The notes below the pieces were generated by a model. It worked only from the letters and a program-made list of their open reading frames with translations, did no database searches and was not told the origin of the DNA. A stretch of DNA of 64,000 nt, from NCBI RefSeq assembly GCF_030247185.1, contig NC_080572.1:95405198-95469197 (forward strand), read 5' to 3'. The position numbers and the translations under genes are program-made. Origin of the DNA: Malaya genurostris. Taxonomy: Eukaryota; Arthropoda; Insecta; Diptera; Culicidae. This document shows, piece by piece, positions 1 through 11,566 of the stretch. Numbering within the stretch: the stretch's first letter is position 1; every line of letters starts with the position of its first letter.

Positions 1-2037
1 CTAATATGATTATGAAAATCTCTGATGCCTTCGATAACTATCATTTCTTGTCGAGTTTAGTCAATTAAGAGCTCGATTGTTTTGGTTTCATAATGTCAAC
101 CTTCTCGATAATCTAATACTTCTTCAAGTGAAATCAAACGATGTAATTTTGATAGAATCCAGATACATAATGTCAGTCACATTACAGTTTAAAAAGACAG
201 CTCGAGTAAACTTCAGTTTTACTAAGCATTCATCAATAAAATCAGCAATAAATTAGCGGAACGTACAACTGTGCTAAAGTTAGTAAAATTATTGCTAAGT
301 TCAGTAAAGCAAACTAGAACTGTACATGACAGAAATCACAACAAAATAATTTCTAGAATGTATGGTGTTATACTACGGGTAGAAATGATTTACAAACTTC
401 TCAATGGCATAACTCAATTTTAACCTAGATTAGCGAAAGATATTGAATGAAAAGATGAATAGGTACTCGAGTATCGAATCAGCTTAGAGTGTAAAAGCTA
501 GAGTAAGCTGGCTCGTATTGGTATGATCAGACGAAATAATTGAATTCTACTTTTCTACCAACCATTTTTTCATGCCTTTCGATTCTCTCAGTTAGTTTTC
601 ACCGAAAAGAACCAATTAAAATTGTTATAGTAAAAATTCTGCGGCGATCGTAACCAAAAAACTCAGCTTTGTTGTTTGAAAATAGAGTTGAAATTACAAA
701 AACAATGCAACAGTAAATAGCTACAAAATATTAAATTCTATCATTGTAATATTTGAAAAACAGTTTTTATGGAAGACGAATTTGTCAGTTGGTTTTTACT
801 TCTAAATTGAGAATGAAATAGTATAATAAACAATTATCTTATATGATTTTGAAGCAGTTTACTTCAATAAAGCATCAAAAAACATCAAGTACCGTCATGA
901 CAGCAAAGAGCATATCATGTTAAGATATGATGGCAAAAATCGTTAATACTTTGTTTTTTGTTTGCTATTTACGACTACTCGGGATATGTACACCATACCG
1001 CGAAACCGAAAATTCTTTAGCAGTGTAGTAAACGTTATGTGAATAAATTCAAATTCTCTCACCTAGAGACAACAACATTTATAATAAACTAGAATTTAAT
1101 CAAGAAAACAAATTCAAAGTTTTTATCGATTAAATAATTTTTAGTTGGTTTGACGTAAAACCGCCATAACTTAGTTCAGTTTTGCAATGACTAAGCGGAA
1201 ACACATATTAGAGAAGCCAAACGAATGAAAAACTAACAGAAAAAGATGATTTATTGGAAAAAGATACGCTCAGAGGCAGGACAGGTCTTTTTCCAATAAA
1301 TCATCTTTTCTGTTAGTTTTTCATTCATTTGGCTTCTCCAATATATGTTTCCTCTCAGTCATTGCAAAACTGAAATTCAAAGTTGCCCATCGTACGAAGG
1401 AAATTTCATTGTTTCGTTAGTTTCGAGGATTCTAAGACGCTATTGATAAAATATTACATTACATTAAAATTGAAATGGCATGTCTGACAGTTTTCCGTTG
1501 ATATTTGAAAAATTTGCTGTTGTCATTTTTTTGGAGCGATACAAGTTTTACTGAATGCGTTTATTCGTGTCAGAATTCCTGTGGACATATTTACATTAGC
1601 TATACGGTTAAAAGATTTCTTCTCTTATTGAATACTATTTCGGTTGATTATCAATTGTTTGTATGCGACTATTTAACTGTTTTTCTACAATACGATTAAA
1701 ACATGCCTAACTAAATGAATATTGAATCGTTATTTCATTGACATGTGTGTGCGTGTGACTGGATTTAGGATGTGGATTAGATAATTCAAACATCTTTGTA
1801 CGTAAAAACTGATCCATCGTTTGCTTTCCTATTACGAACAATGAAATATTGACGTTTTAAGAAAAGTTGTCCAAAAATAGGTATTACATTTCTTCGCATA
1901 ACAGCGTGTTGACAACATGCCATGCGCTTCCCTAACAGAGCCCACAAATTGGAGGGCGATCACGCCAAATGATGTTATTGCATTCCCTTTGCTTATATTG
2001 TTCGTAAATCGACCGAAGTGAAAGAAAGTGTATTAAA
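1..2037. other. Intergenic region upstream of histone H1
   Basis: AT-rich sequence with no convincing coding region; short open frames here use non-ATG starts and show no recognisable motif. The only clear structure is the foldback repeat at 1175-1374. The last ~100 bases should hold the H1 promoter. There is an AT-rich stretch around 1991-1999 but no canonical TATAAA, unlike the core histone genes in this cluster. Drosophila H1 is also known to lack a classical TATA box. Confidence 0.5.
1175..1374. repeat. Foldback (inverted repeat) element
   Basis: Two ~90-base arms (1175-1264 and 1286-1374) are near-perfect reverse complements, separated by about 21 bases. The outer part of the left arm (GTTTTGCAATGACT and flank, with 'CGCCATAACT' just outside) is also related to the reverse complement of 17170-17225. 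This points to a dispersed foldback/MITE family rather than a unique hairpin. No coding capacity. Confidence 0.8.
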
Positions 2038-2709
2038 ATGGTTGAGTCCACTACTCAAGTTGCTGCTGCAGTTCCCGTTGCTGCATCTCCAGCAAAGGCT
2101 CCGAAAAAAGCCAAGGCTGCCAAAGGAGATGCCAAGAAACCGAAGAAACCGTCGACACATCCACCAGTGAATGACATGATTGTGGCTGCCATCAAGGCTC
2201 TGAAGGAACGCAATGGATCTTCGGTGCAGGCCATCAAGAAGTACATCGCTGCTAACTACAAGTGTGACGTTGCCAAATTGGCTCCATTCATCAAGAAGGC
2301 TTTGAAATCGGGTGTTGAGAAGGGTAGGTTGGCCCAGACTAAGGGTTCCGGTGCTTCTGGATCGTTCAAAATTAAAGCCGAAGTAAAGAAACCAGCTGGC
2401 GAGAAGAAACCGAAGAAGGTGGCTGCCAAAAAACCAAAGAAGGTTGCCGGAGAAAAGAAAAAAGTTATCAAGAAAGTAGCTGGCGAAAAGAAGCCGAAAG
2501 CCAAGAAACCGGCTGGTGAGAAAAAGCCAAAGGCTGCTGCGAAGAAAGCTAAGGTAGCCCCTGCTAAGGCCGCGAAGAAGGCAGCTGTTCCCAAACAGAA
2601 AGCCACAAAACCATCGAAGGCCGCAGCAAACAAACCCAAGACTCCGAAACCAAAGAAGGCCGCTCCAGCAAAGAAAGCTGCCCCGAAGAAGGTTGCCGCT
2701 AAAAAATAA
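2038..2709 (+). CDS. H1: Histone H1 (linker histone)
   Basis: Encodes a 223-residue linker histone that binds nucleosomal linker DNA and compacts chromatin. Layout is the classic one: an Ala/Pro/Lys-rich N-tail (about residues 1-40), a winged-helix globular domain (about 41-113, beginning HPPVNDMIVAAIKALKE and including the SSVQAIKKYI helix), then a long Lys/Ala/Pro tail with repeated AGEKK and PKK blocks. The ATG sits in a good context (AAAATGG), and the gene has no intron and a histone 3' stem-loop 42 bases after the stop. All this marks a replication-dependent gene. It is the first gene of the cluster and converges on the H3 gene downstream. Confidence 0.97.
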   Translation: MVESTTQVAAAVPVAASPAKAPKKAKAAKGDAKKPKKPSTHPPVNDMIVAAIKALKERNGSSVQAIKKYIAANYKCDVAKLAPFIKKALKSGVEKGRLAQTKGSGASGSFKIKAEVKKPAGEKKPKKVAAKKPKKVAGEKKKVIKKVAGEKKPKAKKPAGEKKPKAAAKKAKVAPAKAAKKAAVPKQKATKPSKAAANKPKTPKPKKAAPAKKAAPKKVAAKK

Positions 2710-2751
2710 ATTTGCATCAAACTTAACTTTCCATTCATGGTATTCAAAAAC

Positions 2752-2767
2752 AGTCCTTTTCAGGACT
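2752..2767 (+). terminator. H1 histone 3' stem-loop and downstream element
   Basis: Six-base-pair stem with a TTTC loop (AGTCCTTTTCAGGACT), the SLBP-binding signal for 3' processing of non-polyadenylated histone mRNA. A purine-rich GAAGAG about 15 bases further on (2783-2788) is a plausible U7 snRNA-binding histone downstream element. Confidence 0.9.
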
Positions 2768-3815
2768 ATCAACAATTCATACGAAGAGTTTATCGATAAT
2801 TTTCCAAATAAGACAGATCCTACCAACAATCATATTAAACTAAGCTATTAACGTGTTTCTAATTGTAACGTACTGATGATTCGAAGAACAATACTGTACC
2901 AAATATCGAGGTTTTAACAGGTTTTGTAAAATAATATGCGTAAGTTTAACATTGCTTTCGCTATTGTAATTTTTAGATATATGCCAATAGTTGCATTCTG
3001 AGTATCACAAGTTCGCTATTTCGTTGTAAAGTTTCGAATGGCTCTGAATACGACTTTGAATGAAACAAATTTCAAACCGTTGGGAAGATATTAATTGTTT
3101 GCTCAAATTCCGTCATATTAATGAGCAAGGGAGGGAGGGGAGGTGAGTGCGATTAGTAAAAGATATTGTGTTACAAAATACTTTCCAGTCAATTCACAAC
3201 GAACAGCAAAATTATGGTGCGGATGTTACGATCCTCACACAGCCAGCTTGGCCCTGTAGAATAGAACCATCAAGCGAGAATATAAGGGAAAGCATTACAT
3301 TTGAAGCAGTAGAAATAAGCAACACTAGTTGGTTGGTAAATTGATTAAATTTATAATTGACTCCAACGAAATTGAAAGCATTCAATCGCATAAAGTGCTC
3401 ACATTAATGATGTTGGCGCTTGGTTTTTCGTCAGTCGAGAGCTTCTATGAAGCTTAAGAAAAACCAATCGAGATCGGGAATAATCAGTGACGTGACCAAT
3501 CCTGATAAATCCTAAAAATTTCATCTTGACGGAAAGTAAAATATATGAGAAGTTGACGTTCGTGTGAAGAATGCCTAAGAAATAAGACTCCGCCTTTTCA
3601 TGCTTCCAAACTACCTTATTTTCCTTAACAAAATATTATTTATTTTAGTTATATACCACATTCTAACTATAACTATGCAAACGGTTGGTACGACGCGTCA
3701 ATACTAGCATTTATATCATCACTCAAATTAATTGCTTTATATCACCGCTGTAGTTTCAAGTTAAAAAATTTGGAAACAAAGCATTCCGCTCACAGTTCTT
3801 TTGTAAATTTATGGT
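2768..3815. other. Spacer between convergent H1 and H3 genes
   Basis: No gene found. The part from about 3355 to 3815 is clearly related to 11650-12423, downstream of the second H3 gene (shared CGTTCGTGTGAAGAATGC, ACGACGCGTCAAT and others). The H3/H4 module was therefore duplicated with its 3' flank. The first copy lacks about 290 bases that are present at ~11882-12170 in the second. Confidence 0.7.
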
Positions 3816-3831
3816 GGTCCTGAAAAGGACC
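3816..3831 (-). terminator. H3 (copy 1) histone 3' stem-loop
   Basis: Read on the minus strand this is GGTCCTTTTCAGGACC, a canonical histone stem-loop 27 bases after the H3 stop codon. Confidence 0.93.
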
Positions 3832-3858
3832 GATTATGAATTGTAAATAATGTCAAAT

Positions 3859-4404
<546 letters not shown>

Positions 4405-4565
4405 TTACAGTACAAGTGTTTTGACCCTTTGGCCTTTCATCTTTGTTGTTCATACGATTCGTTATTAATATTAGGTGTTTTAGTTATTCTTGTTTTACAT
4501 ACTAATGTTTAATCATAATATTTATTTTAATTATTAATAAAATATCTACCTACTTATAACTATCC

Positions 4566-7238
4566 CTAACCTAATACGTACAAATTTTTAATTATTTGTA
4601 TTTCAGAGATTGAGCACCTCTCTTCAAATTTCGTGCAGTATTGTTCGAATTTTTGTTCTAGTATATCCAGTGAGGCCATCTCATGTACTTCACTAGTCCT
4701 TGTCCAAGGGGGTAGATTGAGAATCATCTTTAAGATCTTACTTTGAATGCGCTGGAGCCTAAGTTTGTGTGTTCGTGCACAGCCCCGCCAAACAGGGACT
4801 GCGTATTCAATTGCGGGGTAGATGATTTGTTTATAGACAGCCATCTGATTCTTCAGGCATAGTTTAGATGTTCTACAAATCAGCGGATACAGAGACCTAA
4901 TGAGTATGCTGCATTTTTGAACGATTTTGTCAACATGTGACCTGAATATCAGATGTCTGTCAAAGGTGAGTCCTAGATAGATAACTTCATCGGACCATTG
5001 AATGACCTCATCACCGAATCGTATTCTGCATTCGTCTGATGGAACAAGTTTTGGAGATCTTGAATGTGGAAACAAGATGACCTGAGTTTTTGCTGCATTG
5101 ATCACAATTTTCCAGCTTGTAAAATATTCCGTTAAAGCGTCCAGACCTGTCTGTAGTTTATTTTTCAGAGCATTAATGACACGACCTTTGTAAAGAATGG
5201 CAGTATCATCAGCAAATTGTGACAGAACACCACCACCTGGAAGAGGTGGGATGTCTGATGTGAAAATGTTGTATAGAATGGGACCTAGGATACTTCCCTG
5301 GGGTACACCAGCAGGAATAGTAAATCTTTCTGAAAGTGCATTATTCAGAGAAACCTGGAATGCTCTATCTGCAAGATAATTTTTGATAATTTTAATAAGA
5401 TACATGGGAAAATTATACCGATGCAGTTTGAACACCAGTCCATCGTGCCACACATTATCGAATGCCTTTTCAATATCCAATATTGCCATGGCAGTCGTTT
5501 TGGACACTGATTTGTTTTGCTGGATGACGTTGTTAACCCTTGTGAGCTGGTGGATGGTGGATCTTCCTTTCCGGAACCCAAACTGTTCTTCCAGAAATAT
5601 ATCCTGTTCATCTGCAAAAGCAAGAATTCGCCTTTGTATTGACTTTTCAAACAGCTTGGATAGGGCAGAGAGTAAGCTGATGGGCCGATAGCTCTTGGAA
5701 AAGGAAGGATCTTTCCCCGGTTTCAAAACTGGGATAACTTTAGCTAACTTCCACATTGAAGGGAAGTAACCAAGCTCCCAGCACCTGTTAAAAATTTTAG
5801 CTAAGAAGACAAATGAGCGAGTACTCAAATGTTTCAGCTCAATGTTGAATGTGTTGTCGAAACCGGGGGCCTTTATATTTTTGGATTTTTTCACAAAAGC
5901 CATCAGCTCATTCGTAGTGACTCTACTTTCCTCAGGAACCAAGCTGTCTGATTGGTCAACCTCAGCTACGCTATCAGCAACGGCTCTTTCATATGGACTA
6001 ACAATGTTAAGTCCTAAATTGTGAGAACACACAAACTGCTGGCCTAGCGCATTTGCCTTCTCTACTGGTGTGATTAAAGGTATTCCTTCAGCTGCGTCCT
6101 GGGGTGACATCAGAGGAGGAATAGGCTTCGGTTTTTTCTTAAGCACCTTCGTTAAGAACCAGAAGGGCTTTGAATGTGGGAGAATTTCTCGAAGCTTTTG
6201 CTGGAAGTTCCTGTTGCGAAGCTCAGATATCCTTTCCTGGATTATCCTAGTTAAGTTGTTATAAGTAGTCTTCCTATCTAGGATGCCAGTTCGTTGATAC
6301 TGCCTCCGGTAGATGTTCCGAAGTCGGATGAGTTTCTTGGTGACACTGTCGATTTGAAGAGAGGAACTCGGCATGTGTTGTACTGGAACCGTCCTATCAC
6401 GAGCGACTGTGATTGAATGCTGGAAGGAAGATAGGGCTGCATCGATTTCCATCGGGGAATCAAGTGGTAAATCGATATTAATAAGTTGGTCGGCGATATG
6501 TTGAAATTGGACCCAATCGGTGCGATAATAGTTCCTCCGAGGTTGAATAGGCACTGTTTCTGGTGAAGATCCCAACGTCAATATTACTGGAAAGTGGTCA
6601 GAAGAGAGCTCGTTGAAGACAACCGGAGAGCTGTCTATAGCGATGTTGCTGATGAATATATCCAAAATGGAATGAACTCCCGATCTGGAAAGTCGCGTTG
6701 GTTGATCCGGAGCGAAGATGTTGTATTGTCCAGCTTCGTAATCTTCGGCAAGTACGAATCCGTTTCGATTCTGTCTTCTGTTTCCCCACAGTTCATGCCG
6801 TGCGTTCAGGTCCCCAGCAATGATGAATTTGTTTTGTCGTCGAGTGAGCATAGCCAGATCTCGCTTCAATGATGCACACGTACCATCTCGAAGATTGGTT
6901 TGTTTGGGGCAGTACGCTGCAATGATGATGATGGGTCCCATCGTCGTTGTAATCTCAATTCCGATGGCTTCTATGAGTTGCAATTTAAAGGCTGACAGAA
7001 GCCTGTGCTGAATGGATCGTTTAATGGCAATGGCAACTCCCCCTCCTCTGGTAGTTGCCCTGTCGAGCCTGTGAATCCTGTAATTGGAAATAAAAATAGA
7101 AATTTCAGGTTTAAGATGAGTTTCAGTTAAAATAGCAATATCGGCATTCTTCTCTTGAAGAAAGTCGGACAATTCAGCAGTTTTGCTCCTGAGTGAGCAA
7201 GCATTCCAATTTACTATAACCAACTCATTATATTGCAT
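4566..7238 (-). CDS. LINE ORF2: endonuclease and reverse transcriptase
   Basis: 890 residues with no interrupting stop, about normal length for Jockey ORF2. The N-terminal ~220 residues are an AP-type endonuclease (WNACSLRSK, ETHLKPE, AGDLNARHELWG, SSDHFPVIL) that nicks target DNA. The middle is a reverse transcriptase with KAPGFDN, YRPISLLSALSKLFEK, GFRKGRSTIHQL, AILDIEKAFDNVWH, PQGSILGPILYN and the catalytic QFADDTAIL. ATG at 7236-7238; its first 11 bases overlap the end of ORF1, as in many Jockey elements. All key catalytic motifs are present, so it could encode an active enzyme. Confidence 0.93.
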   Translation of the reverse strand: MQYNELVIVNWNACSLRSKTAELSDFLQEKNADIAILTETHLKPEISIFISNYRIHRLDRATTRGGGVAIAIKRSIQHRLLSAFKLQLIEAIGIEITTTMGPIIIIAAYCPKQTNLRDGTCASLKRDLAMLTRRQNKFIIAGDLNARHELWGNRRQNRNGFVLAEDYEAGQYNIFAPDQPTRLSRSGVHSILDIFISNIAIDSSPVVFNELSSDHFPVILTLGSSPETVPIQPRRNYYRTDWVQFQHIADQLINIDLPLDSPMEIDAALSSFQHSITVARDRTVPVQHMPSSSLQIDSVTKKLIRLRNIYRRQYQRTGILDRKTTYNNLTRIIQERISELRNRNFQQKLREILPHSKPFWFLTKVLKKKPKPIPPLMSPQDAAEGIPLITPVEKANALGQQFVCSHNLGLNIVSPYERAVADSVAEVDQSDSLVPEESRVTTNELMAFVKKSKNIKAPGFDNTFNIELKHLSTRSFVFLAKIFNRCWELGYFPSMWKLAKVIPVLKPGKDPSFSKSYRPISLLSALSKLFEKSIQRRILAFADEQDIFLEEQFGFRKGRSTIHQLTRVNNVIQQNKSVSKTTAMAILDIEKAFDNVWHDGLVFKLHRYNFPMYLIKIIKNYLADRAFQVSLNNALSERFTIPAGVPQGSILGPILYNIFTSDIPPLPGGGVLSQFADDTAILYKGRVINALKNKLQTGLDALTEYFTSWKIVINAAKTQVILFPHSRSPKLVPSDECRIRFGDEVIQWSDEVIYLGLTFDRHLIFRSHVDKIVQKCSILIRSLYPLICRTSKLCLKNQMAVYKQIIYPAIEYAVPVWRGCARTHKLRLQRIQSKILKMILNLPPWTRTSEVHEMASLDILEQKFEQYCTKFEERCSISEIQIIKNLYVLG

Positions 7239-8232
7239 ATTCGATGATGAATTTGCCTAAGGCGTTGATTTGCTCTAACCGCGTTCTGCAGTTTCGTAGT
7301 TTTGTTGTCATTGTTTCAAAAATGACGATCAGTTGTTCAGCAGAGAATAAATCACCAGAGTCATCCTTTGCTTGTGGTTGATTATTGCCCCATCCAGGAG
7401 GGATTCTTGAGGAAGATTCTTTTTGAGATCCAGCGGCTGAAGTCTTTGGATTGCTGCGAGGAAGTGGCGGCAAATTCGGAATATCCCTCTTCGGTGGGAG
7501 CCGTGGGAAATTAACTTCATCCTTCTGTGGAACATTCTTGCGCGTTGATTGTTTGCGGGACGCCTGTTGTCGAATTTTTGTGAACTCAGCACGTTTGGGA
7601 CACGATTTGCTAGTAGATGGATGGTCGCCATCACAGTTCACACATTTTACAGCGATGTCATCTAGTAGGCAATCGTTGGTATTGTGTGGTTCGGCACATT
7701 TCCCGCACCGACTTTTCATGTGGCAATTCCTCGCTCCATGGCCGTAGTTCAAACAGTTCGTGCACTGTGTGACATCCCGATGTACCGGTTTATACTTTTG
7801 CCATTCGATGATTATGTGAAATAACGATTTAATCGTTTTCAGTTGACTCATGGTGATGGAGCCCTTCTCCAGATGAATCAGGTACAGTTGATCTCTAAAC
7901 TTTTTGTCCGTATTATGGCGCTTCATTTTAAATACCATCAAAGGCTTTAGTCCAGCCTCCGACAGTGCCTGCTTTAGTTCGGCTTCCATCATGTCGGGTA
8001 GTCCTCGAAGTACAACCTTCATAGGTTTGTTGGCGGCAATATCGTGTGTGAAGTATTCCGCTTTTGTCTGCTTCAGATAGCATTCCACTCCTTTGTAGTG
8101 GTTCAAAGCCGGAACAGTTATTTTGTAGCCTTCAGTACATAAACGGATTGTTGCCTGTAGTCCTTTGCTGATCAGTGTGTTGAAATCCGAGCGTAGAGTT
8201 GGTGGGAAGCCCTTCAGGTAGAAAGGCGGCAT
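7228..8232 (-). CDS. LINE ORF1: zinc-knuckle nucleic-acid-binding protein
   Basis: 334 residues from the ATG at 8230-8232. Three CCHC-type zinc knuckles lie at roughly residues 155-215 (CTNCLNYGHGARNC, CGKCAEPHNTNDC, CVNCDGDHPSTSKSC), the mark of LINE ORF1 (Gag-like) proteins that bind element RNA. The same reading frame continues upstream without frameshift to another ATG at 8383-8385 (MGKNRHRSEKD...). It is broken by one in-frame TAA at 8290-8292, 31 codons after that ATG. The full-length protein was probably about 385 residues and this copy has a nonsense mutation near its N-terminus. The downstream ATG could still give a shortened product. Confidence 0.88.
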   Translation of the reverse strand: MPPFYLKGFPPTLRSDFNTLISKGLQATIRLCTEGYKITVPALNHYKGVECYLKQTKAEYFTHDIAANKPMKVVLRGLPDMMEAELKQALSEAGLKPLMVFKMKRHNTDKKFRDQLYLIHLEKGSITMSQLKTIKSLFHIIIEWQKYKPVHRDVTQCTNCLNYGHGARNCHMKSRCGKCAEPHNTNDCLLDDIAVKCVNCDGDHPSTSKSCPKRAEFTKIRQQASRKQSTRKNVPQKDEVNFPRLPPKRDIPNLPPLPRSNPKTSAAGSQKESSSRIPPGWGNNQPQAKDDSGDLFSAEQLIVIFETMTTKLRNCRTRLEQINALGKFIIEYAI

Positions 8233-8502
8233 TTTTTCCTTCTTCTGCAGTTCCTCTTCGACATCTACTGGCAGATCAGCATATTGGTTTTAACTCAGCA
8301 AACGGTCGTTTACCTGTACATCACTTGGCTTCAGACGCTTAGCATCCTTTGGATCCTTCTCGGATCTATGGCGGTTTTTACCCATAGCTTGGGTAGGTAG
8401 ACAACTGCGAATAAAAAATAAAACAAAATCGAAATTAGTCGTAGTAGGTTATTCGTCTATCCACATCGAGTGTTAGATGACGAATGTTACGAGAAATTTT
8501 CA

Positions 8503-9082
<580 letters not shown>

Positions 9083-9107
9083 ATGCCGATGAATTATCTA
9101 TCAGAAT

Positions 9108-9123
9108 GGCCCTTTTCAGGGCC
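9108..9123 (+). terminator. H4 (copy 1) histone 3' stem-loop
   Basis: GGCCCTTTTCAGGGCC, the consensus animal histone stem-loop, 26 bases after the stop codon. A purine-rich TTAAGAG follows about 14 bases later. Confidence 0.95.
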
Positions 9124-10461
9124 AACAAACAATCAATTAAGAGTTATTCTAAGAATTTTTCCAATTTCATCATTACCCTTAACATAAACGCGTTAGAATT
9201 GACTTAGAAGCCTATCTTCTGATAAAATGGCTGCAATATGAAAAAACGATTACTTGACTTAGAAAATCGAATAGTCACAGGTAGGGTTCGCTGCAACTCT
9301 TAACAATGCAAAAGGTATTATGCCCAGGTAGGTATTTCACAACAAAAGCCAATGATCTTTATGTTAGTCACAACCACTAAGGACTTGTGATGTCGCACAC
9401 ACTTTTGCCTAATAACGCGATTTAGCTGATTTACAATTCATGGGAATTTATCTCGCACCTCATATGCATTAATAATAAGGTTGTGCGCTTTGAAGAAAGT
9501 CTTTCAAAAATAATCGTATTTCATCTTCTGATCAAATAGTTTACTACTGTCAGCATAGAGAAATGCGTTCCCAAGAAATGTGTACTCAAGTTGAAATACC
9601 AGTGTTCCATTCAATTCATGACAGTAATCATATGACAAATGTACATTTAAAACAGATCTGCCAACTAACGATCGAATAATCAAACAATGCGGACTACTCG
9701 CAATGGTTAAAGTTGCCAACCAGGTCCAAGATCTATATTGAAGATAATACCATTATTATTAATTTTATTAAAATTCATTGGATGCAATGACATGAAATCT
9801 TTTGCCAAACATTGATCTCTTTCGGATTTTGAAGGGAATTCAAAAAGTTTATTCTGAATGTTCATAAGATTCATAATTCAAATGATGTAATAATGCAACA
9901 GAATTGACCGATGAATTATTCAAGGTCAGTGGTTAAGATGATATGTTGTCAAGGTTTTTCATCACTTATCGTCAGAAAAACACTATGAAACTTTTGGCAA
10001 AAGCTTACATAAAAAGTGTTTAAACAGCTTTGCTCAGATATGAAAATAGACAATTCATGTAATACCGAAACGGTGACGATTTTTGAAGCACAGTTAGACG
10101 ATTTTGAAGCGTCATTTTAATATATGTGAAAAAGATAATTAAACATTTTCAATATTCGAAGACGCGCATATGAACTAACATAACACAGCCTATCATCCAA
10201 AGTCTTATTCTTGCGCGTACCAAAAACCCTATTATTCTTGTTTGGTCACCGTTGGTTCTCATCCCACACTCATTTTAACCCACTTAAAATATTCACCACT
10301 GTGAAATTCTATTTTGTATTTTTTTCAACAGACTGCACAATCAATTCGTATTGCACAGTACAATTGTGAAGTTAATGTTACGATGAATAAATAAGTAATA
10401 TTTAATGAAAATAAATTAACTAGAACTGATTCCATTTAGTTCTTTATCATAAAAATATGGT
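9124..10461. other. Spacer between convergent H4 and H2A genes
   Basis: No gene recognised. The segment 9254-9353 is an inverted, diverged copy of 14745-14846 (about 100 bases), so it is a dispersed repeat. The rest is AT-rich unique-looking sequence. Confidence 0.55.
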
Positions 10462-10477
10462 CGTCCTAAAAAGGACG
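10462..10477 (-). terminator. H2A histone 3' stem-loop with variant loop
   Basis: On the minus strand CGTCCTTTTTAGGACG: a six-base-pair stem with a TTTT loop instead of the TTTC loop seen at the other intact histone genes here. It lies 30 bases after the H2A stop. Confidence 0.85.
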
Positions 10478-10507
10478 GTTTCGGTTGTAGCGTGACTCAG
10501 TTTCAAT

Positions 10508-10882
10508 TTAGGCTTTCTTTTCGGTTTTCTTGGGGAGTAGAACAGCTTGAATGTTTGGTAGCACACCACCCTGGGCGATGGTTACTCCCGACAGTAGTTT
10601 GTTCAGTTCCTCGTCGTTGCGGATGGCCAGTTGCAAATGACGTGGGATGATTCTGGTTTTCTTGTTATCACGAGCAGCATTTCCTGCCAATTCCAGAACT
10701 TCAGCAGCAAGATATTCCATCACAGCTGCCAGATAGACAGGGGCTCCTGCTCCGACGCGTTCCGCGTAGTTTCCCTTTCTCAACAGACGATGGATTCGGC
10801 CTACTGGGAACTGAAGACCGGCACGATTCGAACGGGACTTTGCCTTTCCCTTAACTTTGCCTCCTTTTCCGCGTCCAGACAT
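10508..10882 (-). CDS. H2A: Histone H2A
   Basis: 124-residue canonical H2A beginning MSGRGKGGKVKGKAKSRSNR and ending KKTEKKA. The acidic patch region and histone fold are present (AGLQFPVGRIHRLLRKGNY, VYLAAVMEYLAAEVLELAGNAA). There is no SQ(E/D) tail, so it is not the H2Av/H2A.X type. The open frame starts six codons further upstream, but the family start MSGRGK (ATG at 10880-10882) is used. A minus-strand TATATAAA lies at 10964-10971. Divergent partner of H2B. Confidence 0.97.
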   Translation of the reverse strand: MSGRGKGGKVKGKAKSRSNRAGLQFPVGRIHRLLRKGNYAERVGAGAPVYLAAVMEYLAAEVLELAGNAARDNKKTRIIPRHLQLAIRNDEELNKLLSGVTIAQGGVLPNIQAVLLPKKTEKKA

Positions 10883-11146
10883 TTTGTTTGAGTAATTCAA
10901 AAAGCGTTGTTACTTTCAATTGAGATAGAAATATACTGATGTGTGCTACCTGGAATGACCCGCTTTATATACCCATTTCACTGTGCCTTATTTACTGTTC
11001 CGTATGCGATGTTAGAAGGGTACCATTAAACAGAAAATAATAAAAGGGACGGCAATTCGATCTCTCCTTTCCAGGTATAAAAGGTATAGCATTTATCCTT
11101 TTTGCATCAGTTTTGATGAAACGTTATCAAGTTTAATACATTCGAA
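10883..11146. promoter_or_regulatory. Divergent H2A/H2B promoter
   Basis: 264 bases between the two start codons. TATATAAA on the minus strand at 10964-10971 serves H2A, and TATAAAA at 11086-11092 on the plus strand serves H2B. Confidence 0.85.
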
Positions 11147-11521
11147 ATGGCACCGAAAACTAGTGGAAAAGCTGCCAAAAAATCTGGCAAAGCGCAGAAG
11201 AATATTGCGAAGGGGGACAAGAAGAAGCGCAAGCAACGCCGTAAGGAAAGCTACGCTATCTACATCTACAAGGTGTTGAAGCAAGTTCACCCGGACACCG
11301 GAGTTTCGTCGAAGGCTATGAGCATCATGAACAGTTTTGTCAACGACATATTCGAACGCATTGCCGCCGAAGCTTCTCGTCTGGCTCAGTACAACAAGCG
11401 TTCTACGATCACTTCTCGTGAAATTCAAACAGCCGTTCGTCTGCTGCTGCCAGGAGAGTTGGCAAAACATGCCGTATCGGAAGGTACCAAGGCTGTCACC
11501 AAGTATACAAGCTCCAAGTAA
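11147..11521 (+). CDS. H2B: Histone H2B
   Basis: 124-residue canonical H2B (MAPKTSGKAAKKSGKAQK tail; histone fold with SYAIYIYKVLKQVHPDTG, SIMNSFVNDIFERIAAEAS, ITSREIQTAVRLLLPGELAKHAVSEG; ends TKYTSSK). ATG 55 bases after the TATA box and a consensus stem-loop 30 bases after the stop. Forms the H2A-H2B dimer with its divergent neighbour. Confidence 0.98.
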   Translation: MAPKTSGKAAKKSGKAQKNIAKGDKKKRKQRRKESYAIYIYKVLKQVHPDTGVSSKAMSIMNSFVNDIFERIAAEASRLAQYNKRSTITSREIQTAVRLLLPGELAKHAVSEGTKAVTKYTSSK

Positions 11522-11550
11522 ACCAACTCAATCGTATTCCCGACAAAATC

Positions 11551-11566
11551 GGCCCTTTTCAGGGCC
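11551..11566 (+). terminator. H2B histone 3' stem-loop
   Basis: Consensus GGCCCTTTTCAGGGCC. Confidence 0.95.

Noticed and set aside
1993..2829. Long open frames antisense to histone H1, H3, H4, H2A and H2B
   Set aside because: They are shadows caused by codon bias of the real histone genes; their products have no family resemblance.
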